A stretch of 64,000 bases of DNA from Natronomonas sp. CBA1123. Its GTDB lineage: Archaea; Halobacteriota; Halobacteria; Halobacteriales; Haloarculaceae. Shown here one piece after another: positions 42,001 through 49,242 of this stretch; the stretch's first letter is position 1, and each line of letters begins with the position of its first letter. The position numbers and the translations under genes are program-made. The stretch spans positions 186,001 through 250,000 of the forward strand of contig NZ_WPCC01000001.1 in the NCBI RefSeq assembly GCF_009741925.1, read 5' to 3'. The notes below the pieces were generated by a model, which saw only the letters and a program-made list of their open reading frames with translations, did not search any database and was not told where the DNA came from.

Positions 42001-44470
42001 CCTCGACCGCCCCCGGATTCTTCAGCGTCGTCGTATCGCCGGGGTCCTCACCCGACAGCATCGCTGTCAACATCCGACGCATGTACTTTCCAGAGCGGGT
42101 CTCGGGGAACGCCTCGACCTCGATGAACGAATCCGGGACCGCGACGACGCCCTTCTCCTCTCTGACGAGACGGGCCAGTCGGCGTTCGACCTCAGTGGTC
42201 AACTCCGTCCCCTCCCGTGTCTGGACGAAGGCGACCGGAACCAGCCCCTGCTCGTGGTGTGGCGCGCCCACGACGACGACGTTTGCGACCGGCGTCTCGG
42301 GGTTCAGTTGCTTGTCGCGCAGCATCGCGCCCTCCAGTTCCTCAGTCCCCATGCGGTGTCCGGAGACGTTGATGACCTCGTCGGAGCGACCGTGCAGGGA
42401 GAACGAACCATCGTCGTACTGCTTTGCCACGTCGCCCTGCAGGTAGGCGAGTTCGCCCTCCTTTTCGACCCAGTAGGTGTCTTCGAAGCGCTGGCGATTG
42501 CCCGTCCAGTCGGTCGGATTCTCGGGGTCCCAGCCCTCCAAGTCGCCCCACACCGTCCGCATCAGATACGGATACGGCTCTCGGATGATGATTTCGCCCC
42601 GCTCGCCTACGTCTGCGTCCTCGAATCGAACGCCGTCTTCGGTCTCCTCTTTGCGCCACACGTCGCCGAACACCCACGGACAGGGGTAGGTGTGAGCGTC
42701 CGGGCGCAACTCGAAATCCTCGTTGCCGAAGAAGTGCGTCCAGACGATGCCGCCGTGTTCGGTCGCCCAGTAGGAGTTGATGTACCACTCACACACCGCC
42801 TCCATGCCGAACTTCTGGACGGCCGGACTGACCGGCTCCGCACAGAACGTCGCCACACGGAGCGAGTCGGTCGACCACGCCTCCATGTCGGCGACGTTCT
42901 CCTCGTCTTCCATCACGGTCTTCAGGAACGTGACGCCGGCTTTGAACGCCGTCACGTCGTACCGTTCGATAATCGAGGTGAATCGGCCGGCATCGGGGTA
43001 CAGCGGCGACCCCTCGGCGATGACGCCGGTCGTCCGCGTCGAAAGCGAGGCGCTGATGAGGTACGACTGTCCCGTAATCCACCCGGGGTCGGCGACGACG
43101 AATATCGTGTCCTCGCCCGGCACCACGTCGAAGGACACCGACATCGTGTGTGCGATGCCCGCGGTGTAGCCGCCGTGGACGTGGACGACGCCCTTCGGCT
43201 TCCCCGTCGACCCGCTTGTGAAGATGACGAACAGCGGGTACTCCGCGTTGACCGGCTCGGGGTCGTTGCTCGCCCACAGCGCCTCGACGAACTCTCGGTC
43301 CGAAAGCGTCGCTAGCTCTTCGCGCGTCTCCACGTCGAAGCCGGCGTCTCGGGCGTTTTCGAGGACTTGCTCGCCCGCCTCGGCTTCCAGTTCGTGGGCC
43401 CACGAGTCCCGCTCGTAGCACTGAATCTCGTGGCCGGTGTGTTCGACGACCACCACATCGTCGACGACGTGGTCGGCACCGACGAGCGCCGAGGCGAGTT
43501 CGGTCCGCACCGCCGACGCCCGCTCGGGCGACAGCGACAGCGAATCCAGGGCGTGTCCCACCCCGCGCATCGCGTCGGCTCTGTCGACCGTTATCTCGCC
43601 CTCGATGGCGGATTCGACGCCCTCGCGGACGGTCGCGGCCTGCTCCTCGGAGAGGTCGAGGTCCGAAAGCGTCCGGTCGACGACATCGAGAACGGTCTCC
43701 GTCGGGAGGTACTCCTCCAGGGCCGGGTCGGCGTAGGCCTCCTTGTACGGCGTCACCTCGGCGTTCCGGTAGCCGCCGTCGGCTGTCACGAGCACGTCGG
43801 CGCCGAGTTCGGCGATGCGGTCCGAGAGGGTCTTGTCGCTGAACCCGCCGAACACCGGCGTGTAGACGACGCCGAGGCGCTTGCAGGCCTCGATGTAGTA
43901 GATTTGCTCGGGAACGTTCGGCATGTTGAGCGCGACGCGGTCGCCCTTCTCGACGCCGAGGTCACGGAGCACCTCGGCCGCGACGACGACCTCGTACAGC
44001 AGTTCCCGTCGGGAGATAGCCTCGGAGACGACCGGCCCGCCTCGGCCGTCGTTTTGCAGTTGGTCCCACCGGTCGCCCTCGAACTGGTAGGCGATTTCCT
44101 CGCCGTGGCCGGCGAGAACGTGGCGGTCGACTTCGTTGAAACAGGCGTTCGTCAGGCCGCCGGCGAACCACCGATACAGCGGCGGGTCCGAATCGTCGAA
44201 GGCCACGTCCCACGGTTCGTATTCCGCGTCGTAGTCGAGTTCCGTCGGCATACACCCCTCGAAGCCGGTCCACGTCTCGGCGTCGGCGTCGAGACTCGCC
44301 CACGCGCCGTCGTCGGGGAGAAACCAATGGAGTTCGCGTTTCGCGATGTCGCCGTGGAACGCGCCGGGGTCCTCTCGGGCGCGCCGTCGCTGTTCGTTCC
44401 AGTCGTCGGCCGTCCGTATCGGATTGCTACGAATTCGGTCCGGCGGCCGAGGAGCATCAGAATCGTTCAC
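39080..44470 (-). CDS. Trifunctional propionyl-CoA synthase-like fusion
   Basis: A very large 1796-aa fused enzyme. Domain 1 (about 1-810) is an AMP-forming acyl-CoA synthetase: FTSGSTGKPKGVVHVHGG (about 420), SYWATEHGGI, GRSDEVINVSGHRMGTEE and the lysine in ETRSGKYMRRML (about 795). Domain 2 (about 845-1090) is an enoyl-CoA hydratase: AVNGVALGGGNELQLA and GQPELRLNLIPGYGG, with both catalytic Glu. Domain 3 (about 1190-1796) is a medium-chain enoyl-CoA reductase with the NADPH site VEGGATGTGWESV (about 1391). The order and size match propionyl-CoA synthase of Chloroflexus, which turns 3-hydroxypropionate into propionyl-CoA. GTG 44470 was chosen because a T-rich element (CGGTTTTGCC) lies about 28 nt upstream; TTG 44497 would add nine residues. 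Substrate assignment is inference. Confidence 0.85.
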   Translation of the reverse strand: MNDSDAPRPPDRIRSNPIRTADDWNEQRRRAREDPGAFHGDIAKRELHWFLPDDGAWASLDADAETWTGFEGCMPTELDYDAEYEPWDVAFDDSDPPLYRWFAGGLTNACFNEVDRHVLAGHGEEIAYQFEGDRWDQLQNDGRGGPVVSEAISRRELLYEVVVAAEVLRDLGVEKGDRVALNMPNVPEQIYYIEACKRLGVVYTPVFGGFSDKTLSDRIAELGADVLVTADGGYRNAEVTPYKEAYADPALEEYLPTETVLDVVDRTLSDLDLSEEQAATVREGVESAIEGEITVDRADAMRGVGHALDSLSLSPERASAVRTELASALVGADHVVDDVVVVEHTGHEIQCYERDSWAHELEAEAGEQVLENARDAGFDVETREELATLSDREFVEALWASNDPEPVNAEYPLFVIFTSGSTGKPKGVVHVHGGYTAGIAHTMSVSFDVVPGEDTIFVVADPGWITGQSYLISASLSTRTTGVIAEGSPLYPDAGRFTSIIERYDVTAFKAGVTFLKTVMEDEENVADMEAWSTDSLRVATFCAEPVSPAVQKFGMEAVCEWYINSYWATEHGGIVWTHFFGNEDFELRPDAHTYPCPWVFGDVWRKEETEDGVRFEDADVGERGEIIIREPYPYLMRTVWGDLEGWDPENPTDWTGNRQRFEDTYWVEKEGELAYLQGDVAKQYDDGSFSLHGRSDEVINVSGHRMGTEELEGAMLRDKQLNPETPVANVVVVGAPHHEQGLVPVAFVQTREGTELTTEVERRLARLVREEKGVVAVPDSFIEVEAFPETRSGKYMRRMLTAMLSGEDPGDTTTLKNPGAVEAIRPKAERWRRRQRIAREQEVLDEYRFFTVQYNTVPGADADVATVVIDNPPVNALTERALDELNTVANHLDRREDVDAVVLASESEAFVAGADIEQFLEEVHEADTARTLATKAHEAFRKLETLSVPVVAAVNGVALGGGNELQLATHYTVADDHVEFGQPELRLNLIPGYGGTQRLPRVLAEERGTEGIVDAVTMITNGRSVDADDAEAMGLIDEVATETTARSRAAALARAHVRGETATLRDAQEDRGAARERWRTPGEFDEDVLDDPDVARNRRQCEHASAGRAAAFDRAVDAIRTGFEDGIETGYATEAEHFGAAVVDPDGGKTGIEKFLDKRSEPLPLRPREAPGIEDAEELIDSGEAIPVGEPFYPGVDEVPDWQFGFAVEKAPETGEPNHGDPREAELEGVYPVEEPGPNEVLLYVLASEVNFNDIWAVTGIPVSQFDNHDSDRHITGSGGVALVVEQGAAVREQGRVQVGDLVTVYSGQSDLLSPRMGLDPMYAGFSIQGYEEPDGSHQQFMVAQGPQVHPIPAEATLEEAGSYVLALGTVYRALFTTLDIESETAMFVEGGATGTGWESVRTATRNGVSVTGLCSSADRADRIASAGAHAIDRTEPPYDDIWGPIPRDPEAWDDWKEAGQPFVEAFESHHGTRADYAVSHAGEQSFPRTFQTLGEGGTLTFWGASTGYELTFLGKPGSETPETMFDRVDLRAGDGAVVYYGTDTGPDDVLDEVGLRAIEAAREKDATVVVVAYTDEQREFVESLGYGDSVAGSYSIEGLQRREDDFEWPETMPELPHPQADPEAFKQAVQAYTDSAFKPLGKAIGEHLRTPENPRGYPDVVFERAGQDSLGVSTMLVRPHTGRVVYSESLEDRRYSFYAPQVWMRQREIHMPTASILGSHLSNAYEVQQLNAAIDAGALDITTPELVDWEDLPEAHQAMWDNEHDAESYVANHALPTDGLRTRDELFKAWGRKE

Positions 44471-44570
44471 ACGTACCGCTGTAGTTCGCGACGGCAAAAC
44501 CGCTTCGCCGATAGGAGGAATTTCCGCGAGGGGAGGTGTAAATCAGCCTGAACGAGACGCCGCGAGGGGT

Positions 44571-44990
44571 CTACCGAACGACGGTCACCGGGACGGGGCA
44601 CCGTTGGAACACTGTCTGGGCGACGTTGCCGATGAACAGACGGTCGACGAGAGAGCTGCCGTGGCTTCCGATGACGACGGTGTCGAACGACTCCGCACGG
44701 TCGACGATGGCCCGCCCCGGACGGCCCATGTCGACAACCGTGTCGATGTCACGGTCGTATTCGTCGGCGATGGCGCGAGCGCGGGCGAGCACCTCACTCG
44801 CCTGTTCCTCGGCGGCGGCTTCGATGTCATCTTCCAGCGCCAACGCGGTCGCCTCGCCGAGCATCGACGACGGCTCTCCGACGACGTGCATGACGGTGAT
44901 GTCGGCGTCGGCGTGGGTTTCGAGGGCGTACCTGAGCGCGCTCTCGGCGAGTTCCGAATCGTCCATCGGGACGAGTACGCGTGTCGTCAT
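44571..44990 (-). CDS. Universal stress protein (UspA family)
   Basis: A 139-aa single-domain Usp protein: MTTRVLVPMDDSELAESALR at the start and GSHGSSLVDRLFIGNVAQTV at the end, matching the nucleotide-binding signature. The middle includes a rather acidic helix (ALEDDIEAAAEEQASEVLA). TATA-like GCGTTTATTC about 27 nt upstream supports ATG 44990. It lies between the PiT permease and the propionyl-CoA synthase gene on the same strand; no direct functional tie is visible. Confidence 0.92.
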   Translation of the reverse strand: MTTRVLVPMDDSELAESALRYALETHADADITVMHVVGEPSSMLGEATALALEDDIEAAAEEQASEVLARARAIADEYDRDIDTVVDMGRPGRAIVDRAESFDTVVIGSHGSSLVDRLFIGNVAQTVFQRCPVPVTVVR

Positions 44991-45032
44991 ACCACGACTA
45001 CGCCCGAGAGCCGAATAAACGCTCGGGGGCGC

Positions 45033-46208
45033 TTACCAGAGGAACGTAAACAGCGCCCAGAAAGCGACGTACGAACCGAGCGTCGAGATGACCGGAACGA
45101 GGTTCTGCATCAGGATGACCCGCCCAGTCGTCGACGGGTCGAACAAATCCGACGCCTTCGGGATGTCTTCAGGCTCTTCCTCGCCGATTTCGGGGGCTTC
45201 CTCACCCGGTTCTTCGGCGGCCAAAGCGCCGACCGAGACGTTCGTTTCGTCCTCGCCGCGGATGCTCCCGGAGACCGTCGCGGTTCGGGTCGCCCGGCCC
45301 CAGCCGAGGCCGACGATTGACATCGTCGCGATGATGACGAAACTCGCCGGGATACCGATAGCCGACAGCCCGATGACGATAGCGGAGGCGACGACGGCGA
45401 CGACGATGGCCGCGGTCAGCGGGAGGTCGGTGATGTCGTTGCCGAGCGTATCGAGCGTCCGGCGGGCGATGGAGAGTGCACCGACGGCGACCGCCGCCGA
45501 CCCGGCCAGTATCAGCGGGTTCATCGACACGCCGGCGCCGTACAGCGGCGCGATGGCGTTGGCGATGTTGGACGTTCCCGACGAGAACGCCATCAGACAG
45601 CCGATGGAGACCAACACGATGGTCCCGAAGAACTCACGACGGGTGGTGTTCGGCCCCGCTTGCGGAACCGGAAGGAGTCCCGACCGGTCGAACTCGACGA
45701 GTGCGCCCTCGGTTTGGGTAATCGCGATCCAGCTGTTGAGCGTCGGGTAGACGTACCGGCCGATCATCACCGACACCCAGAATCCGACCAGCGGGGCGAC
45801 GATCCACCAGATGGCGATTTCGCCCATCACCGTCCAGTTGAGTTCGCCCGTTGCGACGCCGAGGCCGGCGATGGCACCGACGGCCGTCATCGACGTGGAG
45901 GCAGGGACGCCGACGTAGTTGCCGACGAACAGCGCGCCGCCGATGAAGAACAGCACGACAATGCTCGTCTCGATGGTGAACACGCCGGGGTCGTAGACGA
46001 GGTCCCGGCCGAGCGTGTTGACGACGCGTCGGCCGATGGTCCACGCGCCGATGGCGAAGAATATCGACATCAACACGCCGGCGAGGAACTTCGAAATCGC
46101 GCCCGCGCCGACGGCCGGCCCGAACGCCGGTCCCGTCGTCGACCCACCGATGTTGAACCCGACGAACAGCGCGACGAGCAGCCCGACGCCGATGAGTACC
46201 TCGACCAT
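45033..46208 (-). CDS. PiT-family inorganic phosphate permease
   Basis: A 391-aa membrane transporter of the PiT (low-affinity phosphate:cation symport) family. It has the two inverted signature repeats: FVGFNIGGSTTGPAFGPAVG near the N-terminus and GTSNIANAIAPLYGAGVS in the second half. About ten transmembrane segments surround them, with an acidic cytoplasmic loop (about 325-355) before the last helix. It follows the coiled-coil membrane protein gene at 46249 by 40 nt on the same strand, so the two are likely one operon. Transport of phosphate is the family role; sulfate or other oxyanions remain possible. Confidence 0.87.
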   Translation of the reverse strand: MVEVLIGVGLLVALFVGFNIGGSTTGPAFGPAVGAGAISKFLAGVLMSIFFAIGAWTIGRRVVNTLGRDLVYDPGVFTIETSIVVLFFIGGALFVGNYVGVPASTSMTAVGAIAGLGVATGELNWTVMGEIAIWWIVAPLVGFWVSVMIGRYVYPTLNSWIAITQTEGALVEFDRSGLLPVPQAGPNTTRREFFGTIVLVSIGCLMAFSSGTSNIANAIAPLYGAGVSMNPLILAGSAAVAVGALSIARRTLDTLGNDITDLPLTAAIVVAVVASAIVIGLSAIGIPASFVIIATMSIVGLGWGRATRTATVSGSIRGEDETNVSVGALAAEEPGEEAPEIGEEEPEDIPKASDLFDPSTTGRVILMQNLVPVISTLGSYVAFWALFTFLW

Positions 46209-46248
46209 GCTCAGACCACCTCCGTTTCGAGTCGTCGCACGCTCCCAA

Positions 46249-46872
46249 TCATTCGTCGTCCCGTTCGTCGTCGGCGTTGCTCTTCGAGTCCCCGTCGGCC
46301 GCCGCTTCGACCTCTTCGGCGTCGAGTTCCTCCTTCCGAGGCCGTCTGTCGATGCGTTGGTTGACCGCCTCGAGTTGGTCGACGATGGTCTCGATTTCGT
46401 CGGAAAGCGTCTGCTCGACGTTCTCGGTCACCTCTTGGGTGACTTCCTGTGTGACTTCCTGTGTGACCTCTTCGGCCACCTTCTCCTCGACGCTCTCCGT
46501 GACCTCTTGGGTGACTTTCTCCCCGACGTTCTCCGTCACCTCTTGAGTGACTTTCTCCCCGACGTTCTCCGTGACCTCCTCAGTCACCTTCTCTTCGACG
46601 CTCTCGGTGACTTCTTCTGTCACTTTCTCGCCGACGTTCTCGGAGACCTCCTCGGTCAGCGACTCCTCGATGTTCTCGGTGACCTCTTTGGTCATCCAGT
46701 CGGGGTCGAAGCGCGCCATCTTCCAGGCGACGTGAACGGCATAGGAGACGAGCGCGCCAAGTCCGAAGGCGATACCGATCCCCGTCGACCCGGTGGCGAT
46801 GAGGACGATCGCAACCAACAGCAGGAGACCGTACGCCATGTCAACCATGAAGTCGACTCGGCTCGGATTCAT
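46249..46872 (-). CDS. Membrane-anchored protein with 12-residue helical repeats
   Basis: A 207-aa protein. One or two transmembrane helices (about 12-28 and 30-50) are followed by a long, strongly charged helical region (about 61-155) built from 12-residue units of the type VTEEVTENVGEK, with Val every fourth residue. A less repetitive helix and a disordered acidic C-terminus (EAAADGDSKSNADDE) follow. Regular hydrophobic spacing of four would give a strongly right-handed coiled coil or amphipathic lipid-binding helix. Upstream lie the TATA-like GCTTTATATTTC and GGTGGA before ATG 46872. Probably in operon with the PiT permease and may regulate or scaffold it. Function unknown. Confidence 0.8.
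   Translation of the reverse strand: MNPSRVDFMVDMAYGLLLLVAIVLIATGSTGIGIAFGLGALVSYAVHVAWKMARFDPDWMTKEVTENIEESLTEEVSENVGEKVTEEVTESVEEKVTEEVTENVGEKVTQEVTENVGEKVTQEVTESVEEKVAEEVTQEVTQEVTQEVTENVEQTLSDEIETIVDQLEAVNQRIDRRPRKEELDAEEVEAAADGDSKSNADDERDDE
46408..46692 (-). repeat. 36-bp tandem coding repeat (12-residue units)
   Basis: In-frame repeats in the gene at 46249-46872. Five to six units of 12 residues follow each other and then three short EVTQ units. DNA identity between units is high, suggesting recent duplication and possible length variation. Confidence 0.75.
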
Positions 46873-47127
46873 CGGGACATATCCACCAGTTGCCAGAAGG
46901 GTTCGTTCATGAAATATAAAGCCTCTACTATAGTTCCCGGGCGCCGGAGGTTTAGTCTGATTCATTCCGGACAGCCATCGGCAGGCGAACGTTCGTCGAC
47001 GGCTCTCGAACGTTCGGTTCTCACGTCGACTGGCCGACTCGCAGGGCCACGCCGACGCCGACCCGAGGAGTCCGACCGGCGTGAGGAACCACCGGCGTTT
47101 TCTACCCGACGCTCCGAGGTGCCAGCA

Positions 47128-47955
47128 GTGAACCGCGCCGAGTTGCTGTTCGCGCTGCTCGTGGGAATCCTGCAGGGCGTCTTGGAGTGGCTCCCTATCT
47201 CCAGTCAGGGTAACCTCTCTATCGTCACGACCGCCGTCGGGGGCGTCGACCCCGTGGTCGCTTTGGACCTCGCACTGTTCGTGCAGGTCGGAACCGTCTT
47301 CTCTGCGGCTGCCTACTACCGCGCGGATATCGCCGACGCACTCTCGAACGCCCCCGGATGGCGGCCGAATGCAGCGTTCGACCCGGAGAACGCCGACGTG
47401 ACGTACCTCGTCCTCGCGAGTCTCGTGACCGGAATCGTCGGTATTCCGCTGTATCTCACACTGCGTGACGCCGTCGCCGGACTCGCCGGCGGCGTCTTCA
47501 TCGCCGTCGTCGGCGGCCTGCTGGTCGCGACGGGACTGCTCCAACGCGCCGCCGACTCGATGGGGTTCGTCGGCAAGGAGACACCCACCCTCGTCGATAC
47601 GCTACTCGTCGGCGCGTTTCAGGGCCTCACCATCCTCCCGGGCGTGTCGCGGTCGGGAACGACCGTTTCGGTCCTCCTCCTGCGTGGCTACGAGGGGCCC
47701 GCCTCGCTGCGACTGTCGTTTCTGTTAGCCATCCCGGCCGGCGTCGGTGCCGCCGCCCTCGTCGTGGTGAGCGGTGGGGGCCTGCCGGGCATTTCGCCGC
47801 TGGCGGCCGCCGTCGCACTCGCGACCAGCGCCGTCGTCGGCTACCTCACTATCGACGCCTTGATGCGGTTCGTCGAACGCGTGCCGTTCTGGGCAGTGTG
47901 TGTCTCGCTGGGGACGCTCGCGGTCGTTGGGGGACTGCTCGTCGCCGTGGCGTGA
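47128..47955 (+). CDS. uppP: UppP/BacA-family polyprenyl-diphosphate phosphatase
   Basis: A 275-aa membrane enzyme of the undecaprenyl-diphosphatase (BacA) family. Visible are GILQGVLEWLPISSQGN near the N-terminus (with the Glu/Ser signature of the active site) and ILPGVSRSGTTVSVLLLRG (PGxSRSG box), in about eight transmembrane segments. In archaea the substrate is probably a dolichyl-type diphosphate used in glycosylation. GTG 47128 is preferred over GTG 47119 because a TATA-like CGTTTTCTAC is 29 nt before it. It is divergent from the repeat-protein gene and followed by the DUF4330 gene. Confidence 0.87.
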   Translation: MNRAELLFALLVGILQGVLEWLPISSQGNLSIVTTAVGGVDPVVALDLALFVQVGTVFSAAAYYRADIADALSNAPGWRPNAAFDPENADVTYLVLASLVTGIVGIPLYLTLRDAVAGLAGGVFIAVVGGLLVATGLLQRAADSMGFVGKETPTLVDTLLVGAFQGLTILPGVSRSGTTVSVLLLRGYEGPASLRLSFLLAIPAGVGAAALVVVSGGGLPGISPLAAAVALATSAVVGYLTIDALMRFVERVPFWAVCVSLGTLAVVGGLLVAVA

Positions 47956-47998
47956 GGAACGAAACACGTTAGTGAGCGCCGGGAACACACCGGGACAG

Positions 47999-48700
47999 AT
48001 GGAACTCATCGACGAGAAGGGCCGACTGTTCGGCCGCGTGAACATCGTCGACGCGCTCGTCGTCCTCTTCGCAATCGCGGTGCTCGCAGCCGGGGCGGCG
48101 TTGGTGTTGGGCGGTTCCGATGCCCCAGACACATCCGAGCGGATGCACGTTACTGTCGAAACGCCGAACCAGTCGGCAACCACTTTCACCCCAGAGAGAG
48201 TGACGTACGACGGCGCAGATGCAAACATTACGGACGTGTACCGAACACCGAATCGGACGTACCTACGAGTCGCTCTAGACGGCACTCGAACTGAGGATGG
48301 CTTTCAGTTCGACAGCAAGCACGTCCGCTTGGGCGATACCCCAACCATAGCGACGAATACAGTCGTAGCGGGAGGGACTGTCACCGAGCGGAACACCACC
48401 GCAGCTTTCGACACTGAAACGACGACCGTGACTGTCGAAACGACCGTGGATGACTCCGTCGCTTCGGCCATCTCGTCCGGCGACGAACAACGTTTCCAGG
48501 AGACGACCGTCGCTACAATTACCGGTGTCGATACGACGAGTGAGAACACAACTCACGCCAACCTCAACGTGACGCTCACGCTCGAAACCCGACTCGTCAA
48601 TGGGACACCGTACTATGGGGGAAGTCCAGTCCGCCTCGGCCGAACGCTCGCCGTCGAAACCAACGGATACGAGTTCGAGGGCGAAATTATCCAGCGATGA
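47999..48700 (+). CDS. DUF4330-family membrane-anchored protein
   Basis: A 233-aa protein with a short cytoplasmic start (MELIDEKGRLFGRVN), one transmembrane helix (about 18-38, IVDALVVLFAIAVLAAGAAL), and an extracellular domain rich in Thr and strands (VHVTVET-type, RVALDGTRTEDGFQFD). This matches DUF4330. Function unknown; co-oriented with uppP (43 nt upstream) and overlapping the next gene by its stop (ATGA), so these three probably form an envelope-related operon. Confidence 0.82.
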   Translation: MELIDEKGRLFGRVNIVDALVVLFAIAVLAAGAALVLGGSDAPDTSERMHVTVETPNQSATTFTPERVTYDGADANITDVYRTPNRTYLRVALDGTRTEDGFQFDSKHVRLGDTPTIATNTVVAGGTVTERNTTAAFDTETTTVTVETTVDDSVASAISSGDEQRFQETTVATITGVDTTSENTTHANLNVTLTLETRLVNGTPYYGGSPVRLGRTLAVETNGYEFEGEIIQR

Positions 48701-49242
48701 CGCAGTTCGGGACGCTCCGTGAACGTCTTCGGCGCGCTGTCGAGAACTCGTGGGTCGTTCGAGTCAGTAGTCGAACCGAATCCACCCTGTCACGGTGGGG
48801 CATCGGCTCGCGCATCGTCCAGTGGTTCCTTGCGGAACCCGAACCGGAGGTCATCGTCATCGATTTGCGTGAGACGTACACCATCGGCCCGATTCTGCGA
48901 GCAATCGAGTGGGCACTCGGCCACGGGAATCGGTTGGCAGAACGGAGCGGACTGACTGCGGCCGTACGGAAGGCGGCCCAGTGGGCCCACTCTCAACCGA
49001 TTCACCTAGTCGGTATCGTGCTGTTCGGTGTCGCCGTCGCGGGACTCGCTTCCGCAGCGCTCTCGTCTGGAGCGTTCGGCCGCTGGCTCGTGCTGTCGGG
49101 AATCGCTCTCCTCGCAGTCCGTGAACGCCGATCGTGGGATGAAATCCGAGACACCCGCGTTGGCCGAGCGCTGGCAGCTGCGTTCGCACCGCCGGACCCG
49201 CCAGACGACAACCGACAGCAACCCGACTCCGAAACAGAATGA
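48697..49242 (+). CDS. Membrane protein, haloarchaeal conserved type
   Basis: A 181-aa protein. A soluble N-terminal half (VIVIDLRETYTIGPILRAIEW, about 51-71, with a conserved-looking acidic/Arg pattern) is followed by two hydrophobic helices (about 103-142) and a Pro-rich acidic tail. The ATG overlaps the TGA of the DUF4330 gene (ATGA), so translation is coupled. I do not recognise the family. It ends directly against glmS on the other strand. Confidence 0.75.
   Translation: MTQFGTLRERLRRAVENSWVVRVSSRTESTLSRWGIGSRIVQWFLAEPEPEVIVIDLRETYTIGPILRAIEWALGHGNRLAERSGLTAAVRKAAQWAHSQPIHLVGIVLFGVAVAGLASAALSSGAFGRWLVLSGIALLAVRERRSWDEIRDTRVGRALAAAFAPPDPPDDNRQQPDSETE

Noticed and set aside
41057-43315. 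Long open frame antisense to the propionyl-CoA synthase gene
   Set aside because: It is the high-GC shadow of a strongly supported gene; composition is Arg/Asp/Val biased and no domain is visible.
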